This document shows, one piece after another, positions 1-8,094 of a stretch of 64,000 bases of DNA (positions are counted from its first letter, which is position 1; every line of letters starts with the position of its first letter). Made by a program: the position numbers and the translations under genes. The notes under the pieces are model-generated. The model made no database searches. It was not told where the DNA came from and saw only the letters and a list, made by a program, of their open reading frames with translations. The DNA lies in NCBI GenBank assembly GCA_965222175.1, contig OZ244938.1, positions 1,178,001-1,242,000 on the forward strand. Reading direction: 5' to 3'. The DNA is from NORP240 sp965222175. GTDB taxonomy: Bacteria; Pseudomonadota; Gammaproteobacteria; Pseudomonadales; Pseudohongiellaceae.

Positions 1-1
1 T

Positions 2-109
2 CTCCCCGGTGTGCGTTACCACACTGTCCGCGGCAGCCTGGATACCTCCGGCGTTTCAGACCGCAAACAGGGTCGCTCCAAGTACGGCGCAAAACGCCCC
101 AAGGGCTAG
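2..109 (+). CDS. rpsL: 30S ribosomal protein S12, C-terminal fragment
   Basis: The frame beginning at base 2 reads through RYHTVRGSLDTSG and ends SKYGAKRPKG before a TAG stop at 107-109. This is the highly conserved C-terminus of S12, the small-subunit decoding-centre protein. The 5' part lies outside the window, so only 35 codons are seen. rpsG follows on the same strand, as expected for the str operon (rpsL-rpsG-fusA-tuf), but at an unusually large distance of 324 bases. Confidence 0.95.
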   Translation, partial: LPGVRYHTVRGSLDTSGVSDRKQGRSKYGAKRPKG

Positions 110-433
110 CAGGCCGTCGAGCCCGGATACTGGACGCTGGCGCGGTGAATTGCGAGCGGACAGGAGCAGAATAGCGAAACAACAACCGGCCAGCACGACG
201 TATAGCAGCGGGTTGGGTTTAACGTTAATAAAAAAATCTGGCATTCCACGTGTTGCCAGATTTTTTGTATATGGCGTTCCACAAACCGCGGTTGGTACAC
301 CAGACACAGGAAGTAGTCTTTCACCGGCTCCCGTGGGGTCCGGTAGGAAAGTAGAGCAGAGAGTAAGGCCAGGTCGCGTTCATCAGGTAACGGCTGATCC
401 TGGATAACCCTGAATAAACATGAGGTCTCGATA
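110..433. other. Long rpsL-rpsG intergenic region
   Basis: These 324 bases contain a strong hairpin at 231-266 and no convincing gene. An antisense reading at 56-307 gives a peptide with two hydrophobic stretches, but it overlaps the rpsL end and has no support. A weak promoter-like pair lies downstream of the hairpin: TTGGTA at 292-297 and TAGTCT at 314-319, 16 bases apart. It could give rpsG its own transcription, but this is a guess. A TGAGGT ribosome-binding site at 420-425 precedes the rpsG ATG. Confidence 0.5.
231..266. terminator. Bidirectional terminator-like hairpin between rpsL and rpsG
   Basis: A perfect 13-bp stem, AAAAAATCTGGCA at 231-243 and TGCCAGATTTTTT at 254-266, encloses a 10-base loop. 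The A-tract and T-tract at the ends make it look like a Rho-independent terminator in both directions. The GC core is short (CTGGC), so strength is uncertain. Such a structure inside the str operon is unexpected. Confidence 0.65.
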
Positions 434-904
434 ATGCCCAGAAGAAGAGAAGTGGCAAAACGTGAAGTTCTGCCAGATCCCAAGTTCGGTAGTAAAACAC
501 TGGCCAAGTTCATGAACCACGTGATGGTTGACGGCAAGAAGTCGGTGGCCGAGAAAATCGTCTATGGCGCCCTCGACGTTGTGGCGGAAAACGGCGCTTC
601 CGATCCGCTGGAAGTCTTTGAGCAGGCCCTTGAGGCGATTGCTCCCATGGTCGAGGTGAAATCACGTCGGGTCGGTGGTGCCACCTACCAGGTTCCCGTG
701 GAAGTCAGGCCGGAACGCCGTAACGCGCTGGCCATGCGCTGGCTGGTTGAGCATTCCCGGGCACGTGGCGAAAAGTCCATGGCGTTGCGCCTGGCCGGAG
801 AAATTACCGATGCCTCACAGGGCCGCGGTAATGCCGTGCGCAAGCGTGAAGACGTGCATCGTATGGCAGAGGCGAACAGGGCGTTCTCGCACTACCGGTT
901 CTGA
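434..904 (+). CDS. rpsG: 30S ribosomal protein S7
   Basis: A 156-residue protein starting MPRRREVAKREVLPDP, which is typical bacterial S7, including the conserved EVKSRRVGGATYQVPVEV segment. S7 nucleates assembly of the 30S head by binding the 3' domain of 16S rRNA and contacts E-site tRNA. A TGAGGT ribosome-binding site lies just upstream of the ATG. fusA follows after 48 bases. In E. coli S7 represses translation of the str mRNA through the rpsL-rpsG gap; that gap is different here, so the same control cannot be assumed. Confidence 0.98.
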   Translation: MPRRREVAKREVLPDPKFGSKTLAKFMNHVMVDGKKSVAEKIVYGALDVVAENGASDPLEVFEQALEAIAPMVEVKSRRVGGATYQVPVEVRPERRNALAMRWLVEHSRARGEKSMALRLAGEITDASQGRGNAVRKREDVHRMAEANRAFSHYRF

Positions 905-952
905 TTGGACGAAAATCATATTTAAACAGGCAAGCAGATAGAGGGTTTAGTT

Positions 953-3043
953 GTGGCCAGAAAGCACCCACTGAAACGTTACAGAAACATCGGGATCGTC
1001 GCTCACGTGGACGCCGGCAAGACCACCACCACCGAACGGGTGCTGTTCTACACCGGTATTTCACACAAGATCGGCGAAGTGCACGATGGTGCCGCCGTGA
1101 TGGACTGGATGGAGCAGGAGCAGGAACGTGGTATCACCATCACCTCTGCTGCCACCACCTGTTTCTGGAACGGCATGGACAATCAGTACGACGAGCACCG
1201 GATCAACATAATCGATACACCGGGGCACGTTGACTTCACTATCGAAGTGGAACGCTCCCTGCGGGTTCTGGATGGCGCCGTAGTGGTGCTGTGTGCTTCT
1301 TCCGGCGTGCAGCCGCAAACCGAGACCGTGTGGCGTCAGGCCAATCGCTATGAAGTACCCCGGGTGGTGTTCGTCAACAAGATGGATCGTGCCGGTGCCG
1401 ATTTCCTCCGTGTGGTGAAACAGATGAAGGAGCGGCTCAACGCCAATCCGGTACCCATGCAACTGGCGATTGGTGCCGAGGATGAGTTCAAGGGTGTAAT
1501 CGATCTGGTCAAGATGAAGTCCATAGTCTGGAACGAAGAGGATATGGGCACCACGTTTAGCTACGAGGAAATTCCGGCAGATATGCAGGCGGAATGTGAA
1601 AAGTGGCGTGAACTGCTGGTCGAGGCAGCTGCCGAAGCCAACGAAGAGTTGATGGACAAGTACCTGGAGGGGGGAGAACTGACCCAGGAAGAAGTGGTCA
1701 AGGGAATTCGGCTGCGAACCCTGGCCAACGAGATTGTCCCCACGTTCTGTGGTTCGGCGTTCAAGAACAAGGGTGTGCAGGCGGTCCTGGACGCTGTGGT
1801 CGACTACCTGCCGGCGCCTACCGAGGTCAAGGCCATCGAAGGTGTGATGGAAGATGGCACCACAACCACCTGTGAGGCTGACGACAAGGCACCTTTCGCC
1901 TCGCTGGCATTCAAAATCGCCACTGACCCGTTTGTCGGTACCCTGACGTTTTTCCGGGTGTATTCAGGTGCGCTGAACTCCGGCGACAGCGTTTACAACC
2001 CCATCAAGCATAACAAGGAACGTATCGGTCGAATGGTACAGATGCACTCCAACTCCCGTGAAGAGATCAAGGAAGTCATGGCTGGAGACATCGCCGCCGC
2101 GGTGGGTCTGAAGAATGTCACCACCGGTGAAACGCTGTGCGATCCCAATCATATTGTGACCCTGGAAAAGATGGATTTCCCGGAGCCTGTGATTTCGGTG
2201 GCGGTAGAACCCAAGACCAAGGCAGACCAGGAGAAAATGGGCATTGCCCTGGGCAAACTGGCCCAGGAGGACCCGTCGTTCCGCGTGGAAACCGACGAGG
2301 AATCCGGCCAGACCATTATTTCCGGCATGGGTGAACTGCACCTCGATGTCCTGGTTGACCGGATGCGTCGTGAATTCAATGTCGAAGCGAACATCGGCAA
2401 ACCGCAGGTTGCCTACCGGGAGACCATTCGCAAGCCTGTGGAAGTGGAAGGAAAACACGTCAAGCAATCCGGCGGTCGGGGTCAATACGGGCACGTCTGG
2501 CTGCGCCTCGAGCCGGTGGATCCTGACGAGGAGTATGAATTCGTCAACCAGATTGTCGGTGGCGTGGTGCCGAAGGAATACATACCGGCAGTGGACAAGG
2601 GTGTCCAGGAACAGATGCAGAACGGCTGCCTGGCAGGCTACCCCCTGCTGGCCATGAAAGTGTCCCTTTATGATGGCTCGTTCCACGATGTCGACTCCAG
2701 TGAAATGGCGTTCAAGATTGCCGGTTCCCTGGCCCTGAAAAAAGGCGCACTGCTGGCCGACCCGGCTCTGCTGGAGCCGATCATGAAGGTCGAGGTGGTC
2801 ACTCCGGAAGAATACATGGGCGACGTCATGGGCGACCTGAATCGCCGTCGCGGCGTCGTACAGGGCATGGAAGACAGCTCCAGTGGCAAGGTGATCAACG
2901 CCGAGGTGCCGCTTGCAGAAATGTTCGGCTATTCCACCGATCTGCGCTCGGCAACCCAGGGGCGTGCTACCTACACCATGGAGTTCAACAAGTACGGCGA
3001 AGTGCCCGCCAATATTGCAGAAGCAATTATCAATAAAGGTTAA
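953..3043 (+). CDS. fusA: Translation elongation factor G
   Basis: A 696-residue EF-G, the GTPase that drives ribosomal translocation. The GTPase motifs are intact: AHVDAGKT at 17-24, DTPGH at 88-92 and NKMD at 142-145. The later domains follow, with FRVETDEESGQT and the domain IV segment KQSGGRGQYGHVW. The start is a GTG (GTG GCC AGA AAG) preceded by an AGAGGG ribosome-binding site. Length and domain order are normal for the bacterial housekeeping form. It sits between rpsG and tuf, with 43 bases to tuf. Confidence 0.98.
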   Translation: MARKHPLKRYRNIGIVAHVDAGKTTTTERVLFYTGISHKIGEVHDGAAVMDWMEQEQERGITITSAATTCFWNGMDNQYDEHRINIIDTPGHVDFTIEVERSLRVLDGAVVVLCASSGVQPQTETVWRQANRYEVPRVVFVNKMDRAGADFLRVVKQMKERLNANPVPMQLAIGAEDEFKGVIDLVKMKSIVWNEEDMGTTFSYEEIPADMQAECEKWRELLVEAAAEANEELMDKYLEGGELTQEEVVKGIRLRTLANEIVPTFCGSAFKNKGVQAVLDAVVDYLPAPTEVKAIEGVMEDGTTTTCEADDKAPFASLAFKIATDPFVGTLTFFRVYSGALNSGDSVYNPIKHNKERIGRMVQMHSNSREEIKEVMAGDIAAAVGLKNVTTGETLCDPNHIVTLEKMDFPEPVISVAVEPKTKADQEKMGIALGKLAQEDPSFRVETDEESGQTIISGMGELHLDVLVDRMRREFNVEANIGKPQVAYRETIRKPVEVEGKHVKQSGGRGQYGHVWLRLEPVDPDEEYEFVNQIVGGVVPKEYIPAVDKGVQEQMQNGCLAGYPLLAMKVSLYDGSFHDVDSSEMAFKIAGSLALKKGALLADPALLEPIMKVEVVTPEEYMGDVMGDLNRRRGVVQGMEDSSSGKVINAEVPLAEMFGYSTDLRSATQGRATYTMEFNKYGEVPANIAEAIINKG

Positions 3044-3086
3044 CTGGAACTTTACCCCATTTAATAATACTGATTGAGGTGAAATT

Positions 3087-4277
3087 GTGGCGAAGGAAAA
3101 ATTTGAAAGAACGAAGGTACACGTAAACGTTGGCACGATTGGTCACGTTGACCATGGCAAGACGACGTTGACAGCTGCTTTGACGAAGGTCTGCGCGGAA
3201 GAGTTCGGTGGTGAGACCAGGGCGTTTGATCAGATCGACAATGCGCCGGAAGAGCGGGAGCGAGGCATCACGATCGCGACGTCGCACGTTGAGTACGATT
3301 CGCCCAATCGTCACTATGCCCACGTTGACTGTCCGGGGCACGCTGACTACGTGAAGAACATGATTACCGGTGCGGCGCAGATGGATGGTGCGATCCTGGT
3401 AGTTTCAGCAGCGGATGGGCCGATGCCGCAGACACGGGAGCACATACTGCTGTCCCGCCAGGTAGGTGTGCCTTACATTGTGGTGTACATGAACAAGGCG
3501 GACATGGTTGACGACGAGGAACTGCTGGAGCTGGTTGAGATGGAAGTCCGAGAGCTTCTGGACAGCTATGAGTTTCCTGGAGACGACACGCCGATCATTA
3601 TCGGTTCGGCGCTGAAGGCGCTGGAAGGCGACGAGTCTGACATTGGTGTGCCGTCGGTGAAGAAGCTGGTGGAGACACTGGACAGTTACATACCTGAGCC
3701 TGAGCGGGATATCGACAAGCCGTTCCTGATGCCGATTGAAGATGTCTTCTCGATTTCCGGTCGGGGTACGGTAGTGACAGGCCGAGTTGAGCGGGGCATT
3801 GTCAAGGTTGGCGACGAGATTGAGATTGTTGGTCTGAAAGACACGACCAAGACCACCTGTACGGGTGTGGAGATGTTCCGCAAGCTGCTTGACGAAGGTC
3901 GAGCGGGAGAAAACGTGGGTGTGCTGCTTCGTGGCACCAAGCGTGAAGAGGTTGAGCGTGGTCAGGTACTGGCGAAGCCGGGCACGATTACGCCGCACAC
4001 GAAATTTGAGGCGGAAGTTTATATTCTGAGCAAGGACGAAGGTGGACGGCATACGCCGTTTTTCAAGGGCTACCGTCCCCAGTTTTACTTTCGTACGACG
4101 GACGTGACGGGTTCGGTGGAGCTGCCGGAAGGTGTTGAGATGGTGATGCCGGGTGACAACATCAAGATGGAAGTGTCGCTGATAGCACCGATTGCGATGG
4201 ACGACGGCCTGCGCTTTGCGATCCGGGAAGGCGGACGTACAGTGGGCGCCGGCGTGGTTGCAAAGATCATCGAATAG
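3087..4277 (+). CDS. tuf: Translation elongation factor Tu
   Basis: A 396-residue EF-Tu, which delivers aminoacyl-tRNA to the ribosome. GTPase motifs GHVDHGKT (19-26), DCPGH (81-85) and NKAD (136-139) are intact, and the C-terminus GAGVVAKIIE is canonical. The start codon is GTG after a TGAGGTGAA ribosome-binding site. Threonine codons are mainly ACG (about 18 of 29 by hand count), whereas fusA and the ribosomal genes nearby mostly use ACC, so this gene may have been homogenised with a second tuf copy elsewhere. A terminator follows the stop directly. Confidence 0.98.
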   Translation: MAKEKFERTKVHVNVGTIGHVDHGKTTLTAALTKVCAEEFGGETRAFDQIDNAPEERERGITIATSHVEYDSPNRHYAHVDCPGHADYVKNMITGAAQMDGAILVVSAADGPMPQTREHILLSRQVGVPYIVVYMNKADMVDDEELLELVEMEVRELLDSYEFPGDDTPIIIGSALKALEGDESDIGVPSVKKLVETLDSYIPEPERDIDKPFLMPIEDVFSISGRGTVVTGRVERGIVKVGDEIEIVGLKDTTKTTCTGVEMFRKLLDEGRAGENVGVLLRGTKREEVERGQVLAKPGTITPHTKFEAEVYILSKDEGGRHTPFFKGYRPQFYFRTTDVTGSVELPEGVEMVMPGDNIKMEVSLIAPIAMDDGLRFAIREGGRTVGAGVVAKIIE

Positions 4278-4283
4278 CGCCGG

Positions 4284-4325
4284 AGGGCCAGGTTCGGCAG
4301 CGGTCGAATCCGGCCCTGATTTTTT
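4284..4325 (+). terminator. Terminator after tuf
   Basis: The arms AGGGCC (4284-4289) and GGCCCT (4312-4317) pair, with an inner partly complementary stem (GGTTCG with CGAATCC), and a run of six T at 4320-4325 follows. This separates the str operon from the S10 operon, in agreement with the promoter just downstream. Confidence 0.75.
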
Positions 4326-4346
4326 CGCCGGAAGCCGGAGTTTCCC

Positions 4347-4375
4347 TTGACACGGGAAGGGTGCGGCCTTAGACT
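4347..4375 (+). promoter_or_regulatory. Sigma-70 promoter of the S10 operon
   Basis: A perfect -35 hexamer TTGACA (4347-4352), a 17-base spacer and a -10 box TAGACT (4370-4375) stand directly behind the tuf terminator and about 100 bases before rpsJ. The leader of about 95 bases contains a T-rich run near 4445. In E. coli the S10 leader is the target for L4 autoregulation; whether this shorter leader does the same cannot be read from the sequence. Confidence 0.8.
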
Positions 4376-4476
4376 TTCGGCTCCGTTTTTTCCGGGCTTG
4401 CCGGGAACTGCTTGAGGACTACAGGAACATACTGTAATTCCTTGTTTTTTAATAAGTTTTTTGGAGTTTAGGCTAG

Positions 4477-4788
4477 ATGCAAAATCAACGAATCAGAATC
4501 CGGCTTAAGGCCTTCGATCACAAGTTGATTGATCAGTCTACCCAGGAAATTGTCGACACGGTGAAGCGCACCGGTGCCCACGTCAAGGGCCCGATTCCGC
4601 TGCCCACCAACAAGGAACGGTTTACGGTATTGATATCTCCTCACGTCAACAAGGACGCCAGGGATCAATACGAAATCCGCACCCACAAGCGGTTGCTGGA
4701 TATCGTGGAGCCCACGGAGAAGACGGTTGAAGCACTGATGAAGCTGGACCTGGCAGCCGGTGTTGAAGTGCAGATAAGCCTGGGATAA
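4477..4788 (+). CDS. rpsJ: 30S ribosomal protein S10 (NusE)
   Basis: A 103-residue S10 starting MQNQRIRIRLKAFDHKLIDQ, with the conserved GPIPLPT segment and the HKRLLDI motif. S10 is part of the 30S head and also acts as NusE in transcription antitermination. Upstream TTTTTTGGAG provides the ribosome-binding site. It is the first gene behind the S10 promoter. A 245-base gap to rplC is longer than usual for this operon. Confidence 0.98.
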   Translation: MQNQRIRIRLKAFDHKLIDQSTQEIVDTVKRTGAHVKGPIPLPTNKERFTVLISPHVNKDARDQYEIRTHKRLLDIVEPTEKTVEALMKLDLAAGVEVQISLG

Positions 4789-5033
4789 CAATCAGGCCAA
4801 GCAGTAGACCGGTGCAGACCCGCGGTCCGGCGCCGGTGCTAACAGTCCGTTTAACTTTTAGCAGGAAGTACAGAATTTACAAACCAGCCTGGTAGACAGC
4901 GCTGGCTCAGGGCCACTCACCATTTCGGTTTTTGGCGGAAACGGGTGGCAAACATGGTGTAACGCACTGGAAATGAACGGTTTCCACCGCGGCCATAGTG
5001 GGTTAGAGCCCCGTACACGATGAGGTTTAGACA

Positions 5034-5678
5034 ATGTCGATTGGACTAGTCGGTCGAAAGAGCGGTATGACCCGCGTATTCACCGAAGAAGGCGTATCAA
5101 TTCCGGTAACTGTTGTGGAAGTGCAACCCAACCGGGTTACGCAGATCAAGACGGTAGACACTGACGGGTATGATGCCATTCAGGTCACTACCGGTTCACG
5201 AAAAGCATCTCTGCTGAAAAAATCCGAGGCAGGTCATTTCTCCAAGGCGGGTGTGGAAGCCGGCGACGGTCTGTGGGAATTCCGCACTGAGGGCGAGGAC
5301 CTGGGCGAAATTACCGCGGGCAGCGAAATCCGTGTTGACCGATTCGAGCCCGGTCAGAAGGTGGACGTCACCGGTACGTCCAAGGGCAAGGGTTTCCAGG
5401 GTGGCGTCAAGCGTCACAATTTCAGCATGCAGGATGCTACCCACGGCAACTCGCTTTCCCACCGGGCACCGGGTTCCATCGGTCAGTGCCAGACACCGGG
5501 ACGGGTCTGGAAAGGCAAGAAAATGGCCGGTCAGATGGGGAACGTGAAAAAAACCACCCAGAGCCTGGAAGTGGTGCAGGTAGATACCGAGAACAACCTG
5601 CTGTTGATCAAGGGTGCCCTTCCCGGCGCAACCGGCTCCAGCGTTATTGTTCGTCCAGCAACCAAGGCCAGGGGGTAA
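5034..5678 (+). CDS. rplC: 50S ribosomal protein L3
   Basis: A 214-residue L3 beginning MSIGLVGRKSGMTRVF, with the loop GQCQTPGRVWKGKKMAGQMG that reaches the peptidyl transferase centre; the glutamine before TPGRV corresponds to the residue methylated by PrmB in E. coli. L3 is one of the two proteins that start 50S assembly. GATGAGGTTTAGACA precedes the ATG. rplD starts 7 bases after the stop. Confidence 0.98.
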   Translation: MSIGLVGRKSGMTRVFTEEGVSIPVTVVEVQPNRVTQIKTVDTDGYDAIQVTTGSRKASLLKKSEAGHFSKAGVEAGDGLWEFRTEGEDLGEITAGSEIRVDRFEPGQKVDVTGTSKGKGFQGGVKRHNFSMQDATHGNSLSHRAPGSIGQCQTPGRVWKGKKMAGQMGNVKKTTQSLEVVQVDTENNLLLIKGALPGATGSSVIVRPATKARG

Positions 5679-5685
5679 GAGAGCA

Positions 5686-6306
5686 GTGGAACTGAATCTT
5701 GCAACGCCCGGGGACAGCGCGGGTAACGAGAAAATTTCGCTGTCAGACGATACCTTCGGCCGCGAGTTTAATGAACCCCTGGTTCACCAGACCGTTATTT
5801 CCTATCTCGCCGGCGCCCGTCAGGGTTCGGTGAAGCAGAAAAATCGCTCGGAAGTCAGGGGCGGTGGTCGCAAGCCATGGCGTCAGAAAGGGACCGGCAG
5901 GGCCAGGGCAGGAACCATACGCAGCCCGTTGTGGCGTTCCGGTGGCACCACGTTCGCAGCCCGGCCCCGTGACTACACCAAGAAGCTGAACAAGAAAATG
6001 TATCGCGGCGCCATGAAGTGCATCCTGTCTGAGCTGATTCGCCAGGATCGCCTGCTGGTGGTCGATAATTTCGAACTCGACAGTCATAAGACCAAGGGCC
6101 TGGTTAACAAGCTCAGGGAATTCAACCTGGAGAACGTGTTAATAGTGGCTGAAGAGGTAGCTGAAAATCTCTATCTCGCCGCGCGAAACCTGCACACGGT
6201 TGACGTGCTTGATGTGTCAGGCCTGGATCCGGTGAGCCTGATCGGTTTCGAAAAGGTGCTGATCACCGTGCCGGCACTGAAAAAAGTCGAAGAGGTGCTG
6301 GCATGA
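5686..6306 (+). CDS. rplD: 50S ribosomal protein L4
   Basis: A 206-residue L4. The start is taken at the GTG at 5686 (V-E-L-N-L), 7 bases after the rplC stop with AAGAGAG as ribosome-binding site; the longer open frame upstream runs inside rplC and is not coding. The extended exit-tunnel loop is recognisable as GGGRKPWRQKGTGRARAG. In E. coli L4 also represses the S10 operon. The stop overlaps the rplW start in an ATGA arrangement. Confidence 0.96.
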   Translation: MELNLATPGDSAGNEKISLSDDTFGREFNEPLVHQTVISYLAGARQGSVKQKNRSEVRGGGRKPWRQKGTGRARAGTIRSPLWRSGGTTFAARPRDYTKKLNKKMYRGAMKCILSELIRQDRLLVVDNFELDSHKTKGLVNKLREFNLENVLIVAEEVAENLYLAARNLHTVDVLDVSGLDPVSLIGFEKVLITVPALKKVEEVLA

Positions 6307-6602
6307 ATGTAGAAAGAATGTATTCGGTGATTCTCGGTCCCCATGTCTCTGAGAAATCAACCATCATGGGCGAGATGAACAACCAGTATGCGTTCAAGGT
6401 TGCCCTTGACGCCAGTAAGCCGGAGATCAAACAGGCGGTGGAAAAGATCTTCAACGTAGTCGTTGAGGAACTGCAGGTGTTGAATGTGAAAGGCAAGACC
6501 AAGCGCACCGGTCGCGGCAAGGTCCGACGTCGGTCCGATTGGAAGAAAGCCTACGTCAGGTTGGAGGCGGGTCATGAAATTGACTTTGCCGACCTGGGTT
6601 AA
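6303..6602 (+). CDS. rplW: 50S ribosomal protein L23
   Basis: A 99-residue L23 that overlaps rplD by 4 bases, implying translational coupling. Conserved features include HVSEKST near the N-terminus and the basic loop KGKTKRTGRGKVRRR. L23 sits at the tunnel exit and is the docking site for trigger factor and SRP. Confidence 0.97.
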   Translation: MNVERMYSVILGPHVSEKSTIMGEMNNQYAFKVALDASKPEIKQAVEKIFNVVVEELQVLNVKGKTKRTGRGKVRRRSDWKKAYVRLEAGHEIDFADLG

Positions 6603-6617
6603 GGGGGAGTATCAGTA

Positions 6618-7448
6618 ATGCCAGTAATCAAGTGTAAGCCCACTTCGCCCGGTCGCCGCTTTGTCATCAAGGTTGTCAATCCCGATCTGTATAAGGGTGC
6701 ACCTTATGCGCCTCTGCTGGATGTGAAAGCGAAAACCGGCGGGCGTAACAGTCAGGGTCGGATCACTCGCCGTCATGCCGGCGGAGGGCACAAGCAGAAA
6801 TACCGGATAATCGATTTCCGTCGCAACAAGGACGGTATCGAGGCCAGGGTTGAGCGTATCGAGTATGATCCCAACCGGTCGGCCTACATCGCCCTGCTGC
6901 TTTACGCGGATGGCGAACGGCGCTACATCATCGCCCCGGCCAAGGTCAGCGCCGGTGATACATTAATTTCCGGAGAGGATGCACCGATCAAGGTGGGTAA
7001 TTGCCTGCCATTGCGCAAGATCCCGGTGGGCAGCACCGTACATTGCGTGGAAATGAAGCCAGGCAAGGGTGCCCAGATTGCACGAAGTGCCGGCACCATG
7101 CTGCAACTGGTAGCCCGGGAAGGCGAATACGCCACACTGCGCCTGCGTTCAGGCGAGATGCGCCGGGTGCCGGCAGACTGCAGGGCGACCCTGGGGTCCG
7201 TGTCCAATTCTGAACACAGCCTGCGCTCACTGGGCAAGGCCGGCGCAGCGCGCTGGCGCGGCATCCGGCCGACGGTCCGGGGTGTTGCCATGAACCCGGT
7301 GGACCACCCCCACGGCGGTGGCGAAGGCAGGACTTCCGGCGGGCGTCATCCGGTATCTCCATGGGGGACGCCAACCAAGGGTGCCAAGACCAGGACCAAC
7401 AAGCGAACCAACAACATGATTGTTCGCCGCAGAAAATCGAGCCGCTAG
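6618..7448 (+). CDS. rplB: 50S ribosomal protein L2
   Basis: A 276-residue L2 starting MPVIKCKPTSPGRRF. The C-terminal signature NPVDHPHGGGEGR is intact, including the histidine corresponding to E. coli His229, which is important for peptidyl transferase function. L2 binds 23S rRNA and bridges the subunits. It sits 15 bases after rplW with GGGGGAG as ribosome-binding site. Confidence 0.98.
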   Translation: MPVIKCKPTSPGRRFVIKVVNPDLYKGAPYAPLLDVKAKTGGRNSQGRITRRHAGGGHKQKYRIIDFRRNKDGIEARVERIEYDPNRSAYIALLLYADGERRYIIAPAKVSAGDTLISGEDAPIKVGNCLPLRKIPVGSTVHCVEMKPGKGAQIARSAGTMLQLVAREGEYATLRLRSGEMRRVPADCRATLGSVSNSEHSLRSLGKAGAARWRGIRPTVRGVAMNPVDHPHGGGEGRTSGGRHPVSPWGTPTKGAKTRTNKRTNNMIVRRRKSSR

Positions 7449-7467
7449 GTAAAGAGAGGAATAGACA

Positions 7468-7740
7468 GTGCCACGTTCGCTGAAGAAAGGACCTTTTATA
7501 GACCTTCATCTGATGAAGAAAGTCCAGACAGCTGCTGAAAAGAACGACAAGCGGCCAATCAAGACCTGGTCGCGTCGATCAATGATTTCACCGGACATGC
7601 TGGGCCTGACCATCGCCGTACACAACGGTCGGCAGCACGTGCCGGTTTTTATCAGCGAAGATATGGTCGGGCACAAGCTGGGTGAGTTCGCGGTAACCCG
7701 AACTTACCGTGGCCATGTCGGGGACAAGAAGGCGCGCTAA
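7468..7740 (+). CDS. rpsS: 30S ribosomal protein S19
   Basis: A 90-residue S19 with start codon GTG (M-P-R-S-L-K-K-G-P-F), typical of the family. Conserved segments include KTWSRRSMISPDM and GHKLGEFAVTRTYRGH. It forms part of the 30S head with S13. AGAGAGGAA lies upstream as ribosome-binding site. Confidence 0.98.
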   Translation: MPRSLKKGPFIDLHLMKKVQTAAEKNDKRPIKTWSRRSMISPDMLGLTIAVHNGRQHVPVFISEDMVGHKLGEFAVTRTYRGHVGDKKAR

Positions 7741-7752
7741 GAGGAATTTGCA

Positions 7753-8085
7753 ATGGAAGTGATAGCAAAACTGAAAGGTGCGCGCATTTCGGCGCAGAAG
7801 GCCAGGCTGGTAGCTGACCAGATTCGCGGCAAGGGCGTTGAAGACGCGCTGGAGATCTTGACTTTCAGCCCCCGGAAAGGTGCTGCGATCATCAAGAAAG
7901 TGCTGAATTCCGCGATCGCGAATGCTGAACACAACGAAGGCGCAGATGTAGACGAACTGAAAGTGTCGACAATCTGCGTCGACGAAGGAATGACCATGAA
8001 GCGTATTATGCCTCGTGCCAAGGGCCGGGCAGACCGGATTTTGAAACGCTCATGCCACATAACTATCACCGTCGCTGACAGCTAG
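7753..8085 (+). CDS. rplV: 50S ribosomal protein L22
   Basis: A 110-residue L22 with the conserved SAQKARLVADQIRGK-type start and the C-terminal beta-hairpin PRAKGRADRILKRS that lines the exit tunnel, where macrolide resistance mutations arise in other bacteria. AGAGGAATTTGCA precedes the ATG. Confidence 0.98.
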   Translation: MEVIAKLKGARISAQKARLVADQIRGKGVEDALEILTFSPRKGAAIIKKVLNSAIANAEHNEGADVDELKVSTICVDEGMTMKRIMPRAKGRADRILKRSCHITITVADS

Positions 8086-8094
8086 GAGTAACGG

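Noticed and set aside
56..307. Minus-strand frame of 83 codons with two hydrophobic stretches near rpsL
   Set aside because: It overlaps the conserved rpsL end and a terminator hairpin, lacks a ribosome-binding site, and the hydrophobicity comes from reading rpsL backwards.
1964..3136. 390-codon minus-strand open frame opposite fusA
   Set aside because: Antisense shadow of a strongly conserved gene; composition is His/Phe-rich with no family match.
4291..4317. tRNA T-arm-like sequence (GGTCGAATCC) after tuf
   Set aside because: No cloverleaf could be formed; the bases are explained by the terminator stem.
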